A stretch of DNA of 39,270 nucleotides, from the NCBI GenBank assembly GCA_003023695.1, contig PXYW01000026.1, forward strand, positions 1 through 39,270, read 5' to 3'. This document shows positions 1-8,493 of the stretch, piece by piece (positions within the stretch are counted from its first letter, which is position 1; each line of letters begins with the position of its first letter). The translations under genes and the position numbers were made by a program. The stretch is from Sulfobacillus benefaciens. GTDB taxonomy: Bacteria > Bacillota > Sulfobacillia > Sulfobacillales > Sulfobacillaceae. Below the pieces are notes generated by a model. The model was not told where the DNA came from. It searched no databases and worked only from the letters and a program-made list of their open reading frames with translations.

Positions 1-50
1 ATTCGAGACATCGCTGTAATTCGTGAGAGATATATCCGCCCATCCGTGAA

Positions 51-704
51 ATGATTTTCGAAGCTTGTTTGAATGCGTCTTCGAAATCCTGTTCCATAGT
101 GCGTATGGCCAATCCAGTGCAGGATTTGCCTAAAGCGCTTCCTCCCGCATTTTTGGTGCCGTTTATGGTGATTATTGTGGTGGGGTTGTTTTCCGCTAAT
201 GTCTTAAATGCTTACACGTCTGGCCTTGCATTGCAGGCAATTGGGGTACCGCTGCCGAGACATCAAACGGTGGTCGTAGACATGATTTTGGTTGCTGCCA
301 TGGGATTTTTTGCCCTTTATGTCTATAATTTCGTTTCTGGATTCGAATCATTTTTAGGATTAATGATTGTATGGGTTACTCCATGGACGGCCATTTATGT
401 GGCGGCATATTTTATAGACCGAGGTCCTTACGTTCCAGAAGATCTTTTCCGCAAAGGTGGCCGTTATTGGTTTCAAGGGGGAACCAACTGGAACGCCATG
501 GCGGCTTTTCTCGCTGGAATAGTGGCGGCACTATTATTTGTCAATGATTACCCGCTGTTTGTCGGGCCTTTGACTAGTTGGGTTGGCGGGGGCGATTTCA
601 GTTTGGTGGCCGGAACAGTCGTAAGTTTGGGCATTTATGTTCCTCTGGCGTTACGTGAAAGGCGAGTGGTTAAGGGGCTTTATGAGGCTGCCGCCGAAGA
701 GTGA
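51..704 (+). pseudogene. NCS1-family (cytosine/purine/allantoin) permease, C-terminal remnant
   Basis: The 217-codon frame encodes about five hydrophobic helices. The stretch around residues 40-70 (ANVLNAYTSGLALQAIGVPL) matches the late transmembrane region of NCS1 nucleobase permeases. Family members are usually 430-500 residues, so only the C-terminal 40-45% is present. A stop lies in the same frame at 24-26 and no permease-like sequence is visible in the other forward frames of the first 100 bases. No convincing ribosome site precedes the ATG at 51, and recognisable homology starts only near residue 19. I therefore read this as a 5'-truncated copy rather than a working transporter. A gene that begins upstream of the window and is frameshifted near the edge is the alternative. 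A hairpin terminator follows at 712-740. Confidence 0.6.
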
Positions 705-711
705 CATCCAC

Positions 712-740
712 CACCGAGGGCAATCTTCTAGCCCTCGGTG
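712..740 (+). terminator. hairpin terminator after permease remnant
   Basis: A perfect 10-bp stem (CACCGAGGGC / GCCCTCGGTG) with a 9-base loop lies 8 bases after the permease stop. It is followed by cgcgttttgg, so the T-tract is short. Confidence 0.6.
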
Positions 741-847
741 CGCGTTTTGGAGAATGTCCGATTTTTGGCGGCCACGTCTATCGGGTTTACGAAATTTTTC
801 CCGTATGATGTTCGGTTGCCATCTTATCTGCCGTAAAAATATGACGC

Positions 848-1189
848 CTAGGGCTTAATATAAGAAAACCCCTCGTGCTGCCGTTGGACTAGGCGCCCCA
901 CGGCAGATGGAACAACAGTCATATCAGGCAGTAGTTCGGATTCGTGTACTTTCTTTGCCACCATGGTGTTGTGGCATACTGTGACTAATAAGCCGTTTTG
1001 CTGCAACTCATGGATGTCTTCAGCTAATAAGCTTGATTTCGCGACAGCCATATTGATCGCATCACCTTGAACTACCAATTCAACTGGCAGGTCGGGCATC
1101 TCGGCCATGAGGTTCTGTATATTGCGCAACGCTGACCGTTGTTTGTCTGGTGAAGATTCGTTGAGGTGAAATACGGCTCCGACGGCCAT
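848..1189 (-). CDS. DsrE/DsrF-family sulfur-transfer-like protein
   Basis: This 113-residue protein has the small alpha/beta DsrE fold pattern: an N-terminal strand AVGAVFHLN, a helix, then VELVVQGDAIN, a middle helix and LLVTVCHNTM with a single Cys near residue 72. DsrE-family proteins carry sulfane sulfur on a Cys or bind small ligands in the cytoplasm, and they are common in sulfur-oxidising bacteria. The Cys here sits where many DsrE homologues have their active Cys, but that assignment is inference. The start is set at the ATG at 1187-1189 because AGGAGG lies 7-8 bases upstream; the same frame stays open to 1336 without a better start. It is divergent from the TPR gene at 1305, and the shared interval holds both promoters. 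Confidence 0.75.
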   Translation of the reverse strand: MAVGAVFHLNESSPDKQRSALRNIQNLMAEMPDLPVELVVQGDAINMAVAKSSLLAEDIHELQQNGLLVTVCHNTMVAKKVHESELLPDMTVVPSAVGRLVQRQHEGFSYIKP

Positions 1190-1304
1190 GGCGGTCCCTC
1201 CTTTTGCACAAATTGATCCTAACTCATTTCGGGCTACTACCACAACTCCTTGCATTTTCTGGTAAGATGAAGGCACAAGATTCTTGATCTGGTTGGGAGC
1301 GAAA

Positions 1305-1814
1305 ATGGATATGACAGGCACACCAGATTTAACCATGATTCGTCATTTAAAAAGCAAAGGCCGCTATGAAGAAGCCCGGGATCAACTGGCGATTTGGCTT
1401 GAGGCGGACCCTGATAACCCTCGCTTGGTGCTAGAGATGGGCTTTACTTTAGACAATCTAGGTGATGAAGTGCATGCGATCCCGTTTTACGAACGGGCAT
1501 TGGCTTTGGGATTGGATCCGGCCGATCGTCCGGACGCATATATTGGATTGGGCAGCAGTCTTCGGGTGATTGGCAGAACTTGGGATTCGCGCAAAGTCTT
1601 CGAGCGGGCTTTGGGGGAATTTTCCGATCATCCGGGAATCCGCGTGTTTTATGCCCTAACGCTGTATCAGGATGGAAACGCGAGTGATGCTGTTCGCCAA
1701 TTATTAGATGTGATGCTCCGTGAGGTCGTTCATCCCGATTTTGTACCATATCGACAAAGTCTCCGGTATTATCGGGATCACCTCACGGAACACGGGTTTC
1801 ATTCCGAAGATTAA
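1305..1814 (+). CDS. tetratricopeptide repeat (TPR) protein
   Basis: A 169-residue soluble protein made of three to four helical TPR-like units, for example GRYEEARDQLAIWLEADPDN and the following unit ending YERALALGLDPADRP. TPR proteins are protein-interaction scaffolds and no partner is evident here. The start is placed at ATG 1305 with GGGAG about 5 bases upstream; ATG 1311 and an upstream in-frame start at 1284 are possible. The gene runs towards ppc, and the two stop codons share the palindrome TTAA at 1811-1814, so there is no room for a terminator between them. The C-terminal 30 residues are Tyr- and His-rich and do not look like a repeat. Confidence 0.8.
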   Translation: MDMTGTPDLTMIRHLKSKGRYEEARDQLAIWLEADPDNPRLVLEMGFTLDNLGDEVHAIPFYERALALGLDPADRPDAYIGLGSSLRVIGRTWDSRKVFERALGEFSDHPGIRVFYALTLYQDGNASDAVRQLLDVMLREVVHPDFVPYRQSLRYYRDHLTEHGFHSED

Positions 1815-4369
1815 CCGGTGTTGCGAAGCCCCAAGGCGATTCCTTCCATGGTTTGCGCTAAAATCGGCAAATAGTCTTCATTTCCGGTGGAACGATAAGC
1901 GTCCAATGTCTCGATTTGCAGGTAATTGAGGGGATCTACCATAGGATTTCGCCAGGCAATAACCTCCTTTAGGGTAATCTGATCGTCTAACAATTCCTGG
2001 TGACCGGTGATGCGGAGCACCGCTTCTTTTAGTCGAAGATACTCCTCTTGAATAGCTGGCCAGAACAGAGCTTTTAACGATGGCGTCGTCAGGTTTTGAT
2101 AGGCTTCTGCCACATGCAAGTCAGCCTTGACTAAAGCCAGTTCCATATTATGTACCAGAGTATGCCAAAAAGGCCACACCCGATATAATTCCTGGAGTTG
2201 AGCATAAGAGTCTGGCAATGAAGAAAGGGCGGTACCGGCCCCGTACCATCCGGGCAACAACGTACGGTTTTGGGTCCACGAGAAAACCCAGGGTATGGCC
2301 CGGAGATCGCCCCAATCAAACTTTTCCCGCCATGATGGCCGGGAACCCCAGTTTAGTGCGGCCATTTCTCGGATTGGCGTCACGTCGAGAAAATATTCCC
2401 AAAAATTGCGGGCATCAATTAGCGATCGATATTGAATAAGGGCACGGTGTGCCAATTGATTAAACAATGTCCACACTTTAGGTCCGGGATCAGATGATGG
2501 GTAGAGCAACGCTTCAACATGCGCAGTGGTCATCAACTCCAGACTGCGATGGGCGAGGTCAGGTAGCAAAAATTTTTGCGAAAGGACTTCTCCTTGCTGA
2601 GTCACACGAAACCGATGGCGAAGTGAGGCGTAGGGTTGACCCATGATGGCGTAAGAAGTGGGGCCTCCGCCACGGCCTAAGGCTCCGCCGCGGCCATGGA
2701 AAAACCCAAGCCGAATTCCCTGATGCTGGGCCCAGCGGCTGAGCGAGTCGGCTGCTTGAAAAATAGCCCAAGAGGCAGTAAGCATTCCTGCGTCTTTAGT
2801 ACTGTCAGAATACCCCAACATAACCTCTAGATAGTCGCCTCGTTGATGCACATGGTTGCGCCATGCGGGTATTTGATATGCTTCGGCCATAATTTTTGGG
2901 CATCGCTCCAAATCGTTAAGCGTCTCGATGACAGGGATGATATCCACTACAACCTCGGGAACCAAAATGCGGAGCAATAGCAATACGCCGACCAAATCAC
3001 TAGCGCCGTGTACCATGCTGATCAGATAGTGAGAGACAGAGTCAGGGCCGCTCAGTTGCTGGGCTTCAGCTATCACTCGAAAAGTAGACTGCAATTCAAG
3101 GCTGGATGCGCTCTCGGGATGAAAGGCTGGAGGATTGTCAAACGCCTGATTTAAAATCGCCAGTTTTTCGGATTCAGTAGCACGCTCATAAGACTCGCCG
3201 AAAATCTCGACCAGTGCTTCATGATGGACACGGCTATGCTGACGAATGTCTAGCGAAGCCAAATGGGTGCCAAATGTCTTTACCTGACGGCTCAGCAGCG
3301 ACAGCAAAGGCGGTCGCCGATTGACGTGCGGGCTCCATGCCTCTTCTAATAGAACGATGTCATCATATAGGGATTGAGTGTCCCGGTAGTGCTCTTGTCG
3401 AAGTCGCTCGTTAATGAGCCCAACGACTTGGCGCAGAGGTTCTTGGGGATACCGATCTTTAAGCTTAGCATAAGCATCTGGCATCTGAAGGCTTTGAGTT
3501 TCGAGCCAATCCCGAATGCGGTCCTGGTGATGGAGATATCGCGTATGGCTGGTTAGTACATGTTCTAACCGCGAGAGGCGCTCTGAATAAAGTTCGCGTG
3601 CAACCTCACGGTGGCGATTTAGTGTCCATTGGGTAACTTGGGCATCGACATAAGGGTGGCCGTCACGGTCGCCACCAATCCACGATTCTATTTTCCAATC
3701 GACGGCAGGCAAGTGCTGGGGGGAAACTAGAGATTCAATTTCTGACGTGACTTGGGGCAACATATCGAAAAGACTTTCGCGAATATAATAGAGGCCCAAT
3801 TCCACTTCATCCGCCACCGTGGGACGTGTGGTGCGTTGACTCGGCGTGCGCCAAATAGCTCGAAGCGCTTCTCGTATTTCCAAGTCATTGGAGATGCTCC
3901 GGGGTTGTTGCAATAATAAGCCAAGTTTTTTCATATGTTGCAATATGGTGCGGCGTGTACTTTCCGTAGGATGCGACGTGAGAACCACCCGTCCCTCCGC
4001 TGCGGTGGTGGCGGGCGATGTAATAGGTTGATTCACCAAGCGCTGACGCAAGGCGGCGACGGACCCTCGCAATGGCTCGGACGAGGTTCCGGCGATTATC
4101 GACAAGCGGTGCAAATCTTCCGCTAAATTCTGCAAGCGCAGGCGTTCAGTGAGATAACGAACTACGCTGCCATCAATGGCAACGTCTTTCGTACGCGAAT
4201 GAATCTCGAAAGGTTCTTCGCGTAGGCGTAGACTAGTGGCCAAATTCAGCCAATCATGGGCCTCTCCTACAATATTGCAAGACTCCTCTTCTTGAACCAC
4301 CAGGTCCAGCAAGGGTTGCAGTTGAGTCCAGTATGATTTCCACAAGGGAGTTAAGAAAGAGTTTGTCAT
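1811..4369 (-). CDS. ppc: phosphoenolpyruvate carboxylase
   Basis: An 852-residue cytoplasmic enzyme that carboxylates PEP with bicarbonate to oxaloacetate, replenishing the TCA cycle. Family signatures are intact: VLTSHPTEST around residue 133 (catalytic His), GGDRDGHP at 232-239, GYSDSTKDAG, the FHGRGGALGRGGGP glycine loop near residue 560, RVTQQGEVL, and the C-terminal GLRNTG that closes the active site. Length is normal for bacterial PEPC (850-950). I place the start at the ATG at 4367-4369, preceded by GAGG at 8 bases. The frame extends to 4543, but those 58 codons overlap the darA start and show no homology. The gene is divergent from darA and convergent with the TPR gene. Confidence 0.97.
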   Translation of the reverse strand: MTNSFLTPLWKSYWTQLQPLLDLVVQEEESCNIVGEAHDWLNLATSLRLREEPFEIHSRTKDVAIDGSVVRYLTERLRLQNLAEDLHRLSIIAGTSSEPLRGSVAALRQRLVNQPITSPATTAAEGRVVLTSHPTESTRRTILQHMKKLGLLLQQPRSISNDLEIREALRAIWRTPSQRTTRPTVADEVELGLYYIRESLFDMLPQVTSEIESLVSPQHLPAVDWKIESWIGGDRDGHPYVDAQVTQWTLNRHREVARELYSERLSRLEHVLTSHTRYLHHQDRIRDWLETQSLQMPDAYAKLKDRYPQEPLRQVVGLINERLRQEHYRDTQSLYDDIVLLEEAWSPHVNRRPPLLSLLSRQVKTFGTHLASLDIRQHSRVHHEALVEIFGESYERATESEKLAILNQAFDNPPAFHPESASSLELQSTFRVIAEAQQLSGPDSVSHYLISMVHGASDLVGVLLLLRILVPEVVVDIIPVIETLNDLERCPKIMAEAYQIPAWRNHVHQRGDYLEVMLGYSDSTKDAGMLTASWAIFQAADSLSRWAQHQGIRLGFFHGRGGALGRGGGPTSYAIMGQPYASLRHRFRVTQQGEVLSQKFLLPDLAHRSLELMTTAHVEALLYPSSDPGPKVWTLFNQLAHRALIQYRSLIDARNFWEYFLDVTPIREMAALNWGSRPSWREKFDWGDLRAIPWVFSWTQNRTLLPGWYGAGTALSSLPDSYAQLQELYRVWPFWHTLVHNMELALVKADLHVAEAYQNLTTPSLKALFWPAIQEEYLRLKEAVLRITGHQELLDDQITLKEVIAWRNPMVDPLNYLQIETLDAYRSTGNEDYLPILAQTMEGIALGLRNTG

Positions 4370-4390
4370 AATATAAACCTCGCACAGGGA

Positions 4391-4420
4391 TTGATGAGAG
4401 TGTACCTGACCTGAGACAAT
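4391..4420 (+). promoter_or_regulatory. possible sigma-A promoter for darA
   Basis: TTGATG at 4391-4396 and GACAAT at 4415-4420 are separated by 18 bases, 42 bases before the darA start. The match to consensus is moderate, so this is a suggestion only. Confidence 0.35.
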
Positions 4421-4462
4421 GAGACAACAGGTAAATAAGGTTTTCGATGAGGAGGGCAACAC

Positions 4463-4786
4463 ATGAAAATGATTTTGGCGATTATCCAGAACGCTGATAG
4501 GGATAATCTTACAAGTGCATTGCGCAAGGCAAAATTTGGCCATACCCGGCTAAACACGACGGGCGGATTTTTGCGCCAGGGGAATACGACTCTAGTAATT
4601 GGCGTAGAGGACGCCGAAGTCGAGACCGTATTGCGCCTCATCGAAAGTACTTGCCATGAACGGGAGGTATTGCATCGGCCAGGATCGGGGGCATTGCATG
4701 CCGATGCCTACGTAGAACCGGTAAAAATACTTGTGGGCGGCGCGACCGTTTTTGTATTGACTATGGATCAATTTCGCAAACTGTAA
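4463..4786 (+). CDS. darA: cyclic-di-AMP receptor, PII-like (DarA/PstA, YaaQ family)
   Basis: This 107-residue protein belongs to the DUF970/YaaQ family of PII-like trimers that bind cyclic-di-AMP in Firmicutes. The opening MKMILAIIQNADRDNLTSAL and the conserved TTGGFLRQGNTTLVIGV segment (residues 34-50) are diagnostic; in known structures the GGF loop contacts the nucleotide. The second half (VKILVGGATVFVLTMDQFRKL) is the usual C-terminal strand and helix. A strong GGAGG ribosome site lies 8 bases before the ATG. The regulatory partner of these receptors is generally unknown. Here it stands alone between divergent ppc and convergent folE, ending in a shared terminator at 4802-4823. Confidence 0.92.
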   Translation: MKMILAIIQNADRDNLTSALRKAKFGHTRLNTTGGFLRQGNTTLVIGVEDAEVETVLRLIESTCHEREVLHRPGSGALHADAYVEPVKILVGGATVFVLTMDQFRKL

Positions 4787-4801
4787 CCACCAAATGGACC
4801 A

Positions 4802-4823
4802 GGTCCCAGGCAATCCTGGGACC
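4802..4823. terminator. bidirectional terminator between darA and folE
   Basis: A perfect 9-bp stem GGTCCCAGG / CCTGGGACC with a CAAT loop lies between the convergent stops. The bases after it are mixed T/A on both strands, so it can serve both genes. Confidence 0.7.
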
Positions 4824-4830
4824 TCACTAT

Positions 4831-5463
4831 TTAGACTTCCAGATGCAGCATCCGCAGCACTTGTTGCTGCTTTTCAGGGTTAGTTTCATAGAGACCGCGT
4901 GACGCGATTGTCACCGTTTTACTGCCTGGCTTTTTGACGCCTCTCATCGTCATGCATAAATGTTCCGCTTCAATGACGACCATAACTCCCTGAGGATTTA
5001 GCGTATTATGCAGGACATCGGCAATGGTATTAGTCATACGCTCTTGAATTTGGGGTTGCTTGGCCACGTGGTCCACTAATCGTGCCAATTTGGAGAGCCC
5101 TGTGACGGTCCCATTGGCGGGAAGATAAGCGACGTGGGCTAATCCGTAAAATGGCAGCAAATGATGTTCGCAGGCTGAGTAAAAGGTAATATCTTTCACC
5201 AACACCAGTTCATCATGGTCTACATGGAAACGTGCAGATAGTTCCTCTGCGGGATCGCTATGGAGTCCCGAGAATATTTCTTGATACATTCGGGCTACTC
5301 GCTTTGGTGTATCGATTAATCCCTCACGATCCGGGTCTTCACCAATGGCTTCCAAAATCATTCGAACGGCTTGTTCGATTTTTTCATGATCCACCGTCTC
5401 TGGTACTGGTGGTGTGGAATGGGAGGCCACACGGGAGCGGTGTGCTCCGACATTTTGCGACAT
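4831..5463 (-). CDS. folE: GTP cyclohydrolase I
   Basis: A 210-residue enzyme that converts GTP to 7,8-dihydroneopterin triphosphate, the first step of folate synthesis (and of queuosine in some bacteria). The zinc ligands are visible as C98 and H101 in [10 protein letters not shown] and C170 in EHLCMTMRG. The substrate motifs GLSKLARLV (122-130) and the C-terminal SRGLYE are intact. The first 25 residues are a low-complexity extension rich in Ser, Pro and His, as in many FolE I proteins. AAGGA lies 6 bases before the ATG at 5461-5463. No other folate gene is adjacent, so it appears monocistronic. Confidence 0.95.
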   Translation of the reverse strand: MSQNVGAHRSRVASHSTPPVPETVDHEKIEQAVRMILEAIGEDPDREGLIDTPKRVARMYQEIFSGLHSDPAEELSARFHVDHDELVLVKDITFYSACEHHLLPFYGLAHVAYLPANGTVTGLSKLARLVDHVAKQPQIQERMTNTIADVLHNTLNPQGVMVVIEAEHLCMTMRGVKKPGSKTVTIASRGLYETNPEKQQQVLRMLHLEV

Positions 5464-5696
5464 GTGCTGTCCTTCTCTCTAGTTTGCGTCGTTATAGGCC
5501 GGACGTACTGCGCCACATCCGGTTCCCTCGCGGACAATACTGTCCATAAAAGCCACGCTTGCGAATCTCGCTAGCTGACGGCTCAGTTGCTTTTCCTAGC
5601 TAATGTTTCCACTTTACGTCACCGGGTCAAGACGTACGGCGTTACCGGCGGCCAAAGCTCATATAATATTGTTGGAGGTTACCATATGTCATCTAG
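5464..5696. other. intergenic stretch upstream of folE
   Basis: No gene is supported here. It should contain the folE promoter, but I see no clear -35/-10 pair. A GGAGG at 5674-5678 precedes an ATG at 5686 that opens only 28 codons (to 5772); see rejected items. Confidence 0.4.
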
Positions 5697-5987
5697 TCAC
5701 CGATATTCCTGTCGGGGAATCGTGGACGACATCTCTTGTTGCCGCCTGGATAACGGAATGAGTCGCAACTGAACCCTAGGGCGTTTTGGTGCTATGTTGA
5801 TCTGTTTGACTAGGCTAAAATTTTTTCCTAAGGGATTGGGCAGCAACAAATGGGCCATGGAACCCCTGAAGGCACCAAATGCCAAGCCGGCAAGCGGCCG
5901 CAGAGCGCCTGCCAACCAGGTATTTAGATCATCGCGTACCATTTTGAGGGTCTCAGCGGATTCTCTGATAGATGTTCGGGATGACAT
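5697..5987 (-). CDS. hypothetical small protein
   Basis: A 96-codon frame with an ATG at 5985-5987 and the purine-rich GAGGTGGGG about 5-8 bases upstream. The first 55 residues look protein-like: an acidic, Ser-rich N-terminus, then an amphipathic/hydrophobic part with WLAGALRPLAGLAFGAFRG. The last 30 residues are Arg/Gln-rich and look like random sequence, which suggests a decayed or frameshifted 3' end. I do not recognise a family. The opposite strand is also open over part of it (5794-6009) but has no ribosome site. Confidence 0.35.
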   Translation of the reverse strand: MSSRTSIRESAETLKMVRDDLNTWLAGALRPLAGLAFGAFRGSMAHLLLPNPLGKNFSLVKQINIAPKRPRVQLRLIPLSRRQQEMSSTIPRQEYR

Positions 5988-6059
5988 CAACCCCACCTCT
6001 TTCGCGTGAATTGTACTACATCACTGAGGAGGGGTAAATGCATTGGTTGGGCTAGTAGG

Positions 6060-6758
6060 TTATTGAGGCAAGGGATAGGCTCGGTCCATTAAGACGCCAG
6101 CGACTCCGTGGTCGCTAAGCGTCAATACGTCAATGTCTGATTCTACCGATCCGGCGACCCAGATCTCGAATCCTTGTTGCGCCAAACGGGAAATGAGCAG
6201 TCGATTGTGATTGAGAGCGATGGATTCGGGAAATTGGCTGGTAAGAACTATCCGACGCAAGCCAAATTCCCTCATCCGATCTGACAATAGCTCTTCTGCA
6301 ATAGGTTCCTCATCACGACCAATGAAAAGTTGACCATCCCGGCAATATAGCCCGGCGAGCACTTGAGAGGATGGGTAAACAGCAAGAATCTTTTGCATTG
6401 TGCCCGTAGTGTGCAATGCGGTGCTGACGACAATTTCTTGAATGCCGAACGCCTTGCGATTGCGAGCGGCAATCTCGTCGTGGATTCCGCCAGCCAGCCG
6501 AACTGTGACAGGTTGACTTCGTAAGCCCATCATTAGGGCAGGAACCGTAGAAGGGCGTCCGGTGGCGGCGTCCAAATCGACAATGTGAATCAAATGGACG
6601 CCGCGTTCAGCCCAAGTAAGGGTTAGGCGCAGAGGATTGGCGTGGGGATCACGTCGCGTTATGCGGCCAAGAGCGTCCCATTGCACCACGCGCCCCGAGG
6701 ATAAGTGGATAACCGGTATCACCGGTATCGAGGAAAAATTCGAAATCACACGCATCAC
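6060..6758 (-). CDS. HisA-like TIM-barrel protein lacking catalytic Asp residues
   Basis: This 232-residue protein aligns along its length with HisA (phosphoribosylformimino-AICAR-phosphate isomerase): IPVIHLSSGRVVQ matches the HisA opening 'PAIDL..G', HLIHIVDLDAATG matches 'HVVDL', RLAGGIHDE matches 'GGGIR', and IVLTSQF matches the strand with the catalytic Thr. The two catalytic aspartates are changed: the first (D8 in Thermotoga HisA) is His, and the second (D127, in 'SLD') is Tyr in GLYCRDG. It is therefore unlikely to be the histidine-pathway enzyme, and no other his gene is near. It may bind a sugar phosphate or have a new activity. The start is GTG 6758 or ATG 6755; a promoter lies at 6776-6805. 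Confidence 0.7.
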   Translation of the reverse strand: MMRVISNFSSIPVIPVIHLSSGRVVQWDALGRITRRDPHANPLRLTLTWAERGVHLIHIVDLDAATGRPSTVPALMMGLRSQPVTVRLAGGIHDEIAARNRKAFGIQEIVVSTALHTTGTMQKILAVYPSSQVLAGLYCRDGQLFIGRDEEPIAEELLSDRMREFGLRRIVLTSQFPESIALNHNRLLISRLAQQGFEIWVAGSVESDIDVLTLSDHGVAGVLMDRAYPLPQ

Positions 6759-6775
6759 CCTGTAAGTTTTCTTCT

Positions 6776-6805
6776 ATTATGTCAGATATGCTGCCGAGAA
6801 ATCAA
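6776..6805 (-). promoter_or_regulatory. sigma-A-type promoter for the HisA-like gene
   Basis: On the minus strand TTGATT (6800-6805) and CATAAT (6776-6781) are 18 bases apart, ending about 18 bases before the start codon. This gives a very short leader. Confidence 0.5.
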
Positions 6806-6837
6806 TAGTAATGTTAGGTATTTTTAAACTGTATAAA

Positions 6838-7668
6838 TTATGTGTGAGGTTTTCTAGCCCATAACCACCCTGCGGTTCCGGGCATGTCAAAATATCCTAT
6901 GGTTTTGATGTGTTGAGTGATGGATTTTTCCACAAATTGTTGAAGGCAGGTTCGGATGGCTTGGTCGCCCCATTCCGCAGCGGAGAGACCGCGCCGCCAA
7001 AACCCGCTTCCGTAGTAGGCTATGGCGGATTCCGTAGTCGGGAATCGAAGTCCGGAAGGATGCCGTACAACGAATACTTGGCTGGAGTTAGGGAAAAGGT
7101 GGTGCCCGCTGTCAAGAGTGTAAGAGTGTGCAATGGGATCGAGGTCACGGTTTAAACAATGCTTAAGGGCTTCACGATGAAGGGCCCACAGTGCCGAGAG
7201 AGAATCCTCGCCATGAGCTAATGTAATCAGTAATCCTCCAGGCTTGGTTACCCGCCACGCTTCCTGCAAGGCAAGTCGAGGCTGAGGCACGTGGTATAGC
7301 ATAAAATGCAGGCCCACCCAATCAAATTGATTAGCATTGAAAGGCAAAGCCATAGCATCCCCCGCCATGACTTTGGCTTGAGGGTCCAAAGTGACTTGTT
7401 TAGCCATAATTTCGACCATGGCAGGGGCCGCGTCGAGACCAACATAATGAACTGATGGCGCTGTCAGGCGCCGTATACCTTGGTACCACTTGCCCGTCCC
7501 CATTCCGACATCGAGTACGTTTGTGGGTTCCTGTTGTGATAGCGCCCATTCTGTCATGGTGTCGAAAAGGTCTCGACGATTGATGGCATATTGCGATTGT
7601 GCCGCAATTCGAATACCGAGAGCATCGGTGGTGCCGTAAGCTTCTTTCAGAAATTCGGGGTCCGTCAT
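6838..7668 (-). CDS. class I SAM-dependent methyltransferase
   Basis: A 276-residue Rossmann-fold methyltransferase of the Methyltransf_11/25 type. Motif I is VLDVGMGTGKW, motif II the acidic end of YVGLDAAPAMV, motif III AGDAMALPF, and the post-motif WVGLHFMLYHVPQPRLALQEAWRVTKPGG is typical of ubiquinone/menaquinone-like methyltransferases. The C-terminal 120 residues carry no known substrate signature, so the substrate is unknown. The start is put at ATG 7668 because GGAGGAG lies 9 bases upstream; an in-frame TTG at 7686 is inside that ribosome site. It begins 48 bases after the end of the crcB pair on the same strand, so it may be the last gene of that operon. Confidence 0.85.
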   Translation of the reverse strand: MTDPEFLKEAYGTTDALGIRIAAQSQYAINRRDLFDTMTEWALSQQEPTNVLDVGMGTGKWYQGIRRLTAPSVHYVGLDAAPAMVEIMAKQVTLDPQAKVMAGDAMALPFNANQFDWVGLHFMLYHVPQPRLALQEAWRVTKPGGLLITLAHGEDSLSALWALHREALKHCLNRDLDPIAHSYTLDSGHHLFPNSSQVFVVRHPSGLRFPTTESAIAYYGSGFWRRGLSAAEWGDQAIRTCLQQFVEKSITQHIKTIGYFDMPGTAGWLWARKPHT

Positions 7669-7716
7669 GGCCTTCAACTCCTCCAATGGCGAGAAAATAG
7701 AAATACATAGGGAAAT

Positions 7717-8109
7717 TTAGCTAAATAATTGCCTCCACTTTCCGACAACAACTTTGGCGATAATGATGCCTATCCCGCACGAGAGTAGGCCGCCAACAAG
7801 ACTGATACTGCTGTACAGAAGGGCGTAGCCAATTTGGTGCAGTAAATAAAGGCGGTAGACCCCATAGGTAAAAGTGGAAAAAGTTGTATAGCCCCCCATG
7901 ATGCCTACAGCGGAAAACAAGCGAACATCTTGAGATAATAAGGAGAAGTCAATGGCGAGCGCCATTATCATGCCGATAACCAGACTTCCCGTGAGATTAA
8001 TGATTAAAAAATTCCAAGGAAACACTGGGCTTGCTACCCAGATGCTCACCCCATACCGTAATAATGCTCCCAATCCCCCGCCTAGTCCTACCCAAAAATA
8101 TGAACGCAT
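7717..8109 (-). CDS. crcB: fluoride exporter CrcB/Fluc, second subunit
   Basis: A 130-residue four-helix membrane protein of the CrcB (Fluc) fluoride channel family. It has GGGLGALLRYGVS (residues 10-22), the conserved Asn of LIINLTGSLVIG, and the GGYTTFSTFTYG motif (72-83) that lines the fluoride pore. The ATG at 8107-8109 shares its A with the TAA stop of the upstream crcB (TAATG), indicating translational coupling. Two adjacent, diverged copies are the usual arrangement where the channel is a heterodimer. The reading frame is open upstream to 8223, but that part lies inside the partner gene. Confidence 0.93.
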   Translation of the reverse strand: MRSYFWVGLGGGLGALLRYGVSIWVASPVFPWNFLIINLTGSLVIGMIMALAIDFSLLSQDVRLFSAVGIMGGYTTFSTFTYGVYRLYLLHQIGYALLYSSISLVGGLLSCGIGIIIAKVVVGKWRQLFS

Positions 8110-8468
8110 TAGGCTAAAGTTCCCAGTGAGGTACCAATTACCACCAATGCCAGACCGAGTCCGATGCTGGCCAGCGGATTGAGCAAGGCAGCAAGGTATT
8201 CCCCTTGTTCGATGAGACGCCAAGTTTCGTAGCTAAAAGTGGAAAATGTGGTAAATGCCCCGGTAAATCCCACGTCTAAGAGCAACAGGCCAGGAGTACG
8301 GATGTAAGGATTAGCTAGTAAAAAGCCTATGAAGAAGCAGCCAAGGGAGTTTATGAAAAGGGTGGCGATAGGGAAGCTGGCGTTGCTCCTGGCGCCAATC
8401 CACTGGCTTAACGAGAATCGGGCGACAGCACCTGTGGCTCCGCCACAGAAGACGTAAAGAATATCCAA
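8109..8468 (-). CDS. crcB: fluoride exporter CrcB/Fluc, first subunit
   Basis: A 119-residue CrcB homologue with CGGATGAVARFSLSQWIG near the N-terminus, LFINSLGCFFIGFLL with the conserved Asn, and GFTGAFTTFSTFSYE as the pore motif. It differs clearly in sequence from its neighbour. I choose TTG at 8466-8468 as the start, with AAGGAGG 9 bases upstream; the longer frame to 8528 overlaps the DUF190 gene by about 35 bases. It exports fluoride from the cytoplasm down its gradient, useful in acid where HF enters cells. No fluoride riboswitch was found upstream of the operon. Confidence 0.92.
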   Translation of the reverse strand: MDILYVFCGGATGAVARFSLSQWIGARSNASFPIATLFINSLGCFFIGFLLANPYIRTPGLLLLDVGFTGAFTTFSTFSYETWRLIEQGEYLAALLNPLASIGLGLALVVIGTSLGTLA

Positions 8469-8493
8469 ACCAATGTTCCTCCTTGAGTGTGGG

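Noticed and set aside
5686..5772. 28-codon ORF with a well-placed GGAGG
   Set aside because: The upstream TATAAT would put the transcript start on the ribosome site, the peptide is unlike any known one, and it runs antisense to the tail of the 5697-5987 frame. Kept only as a note.
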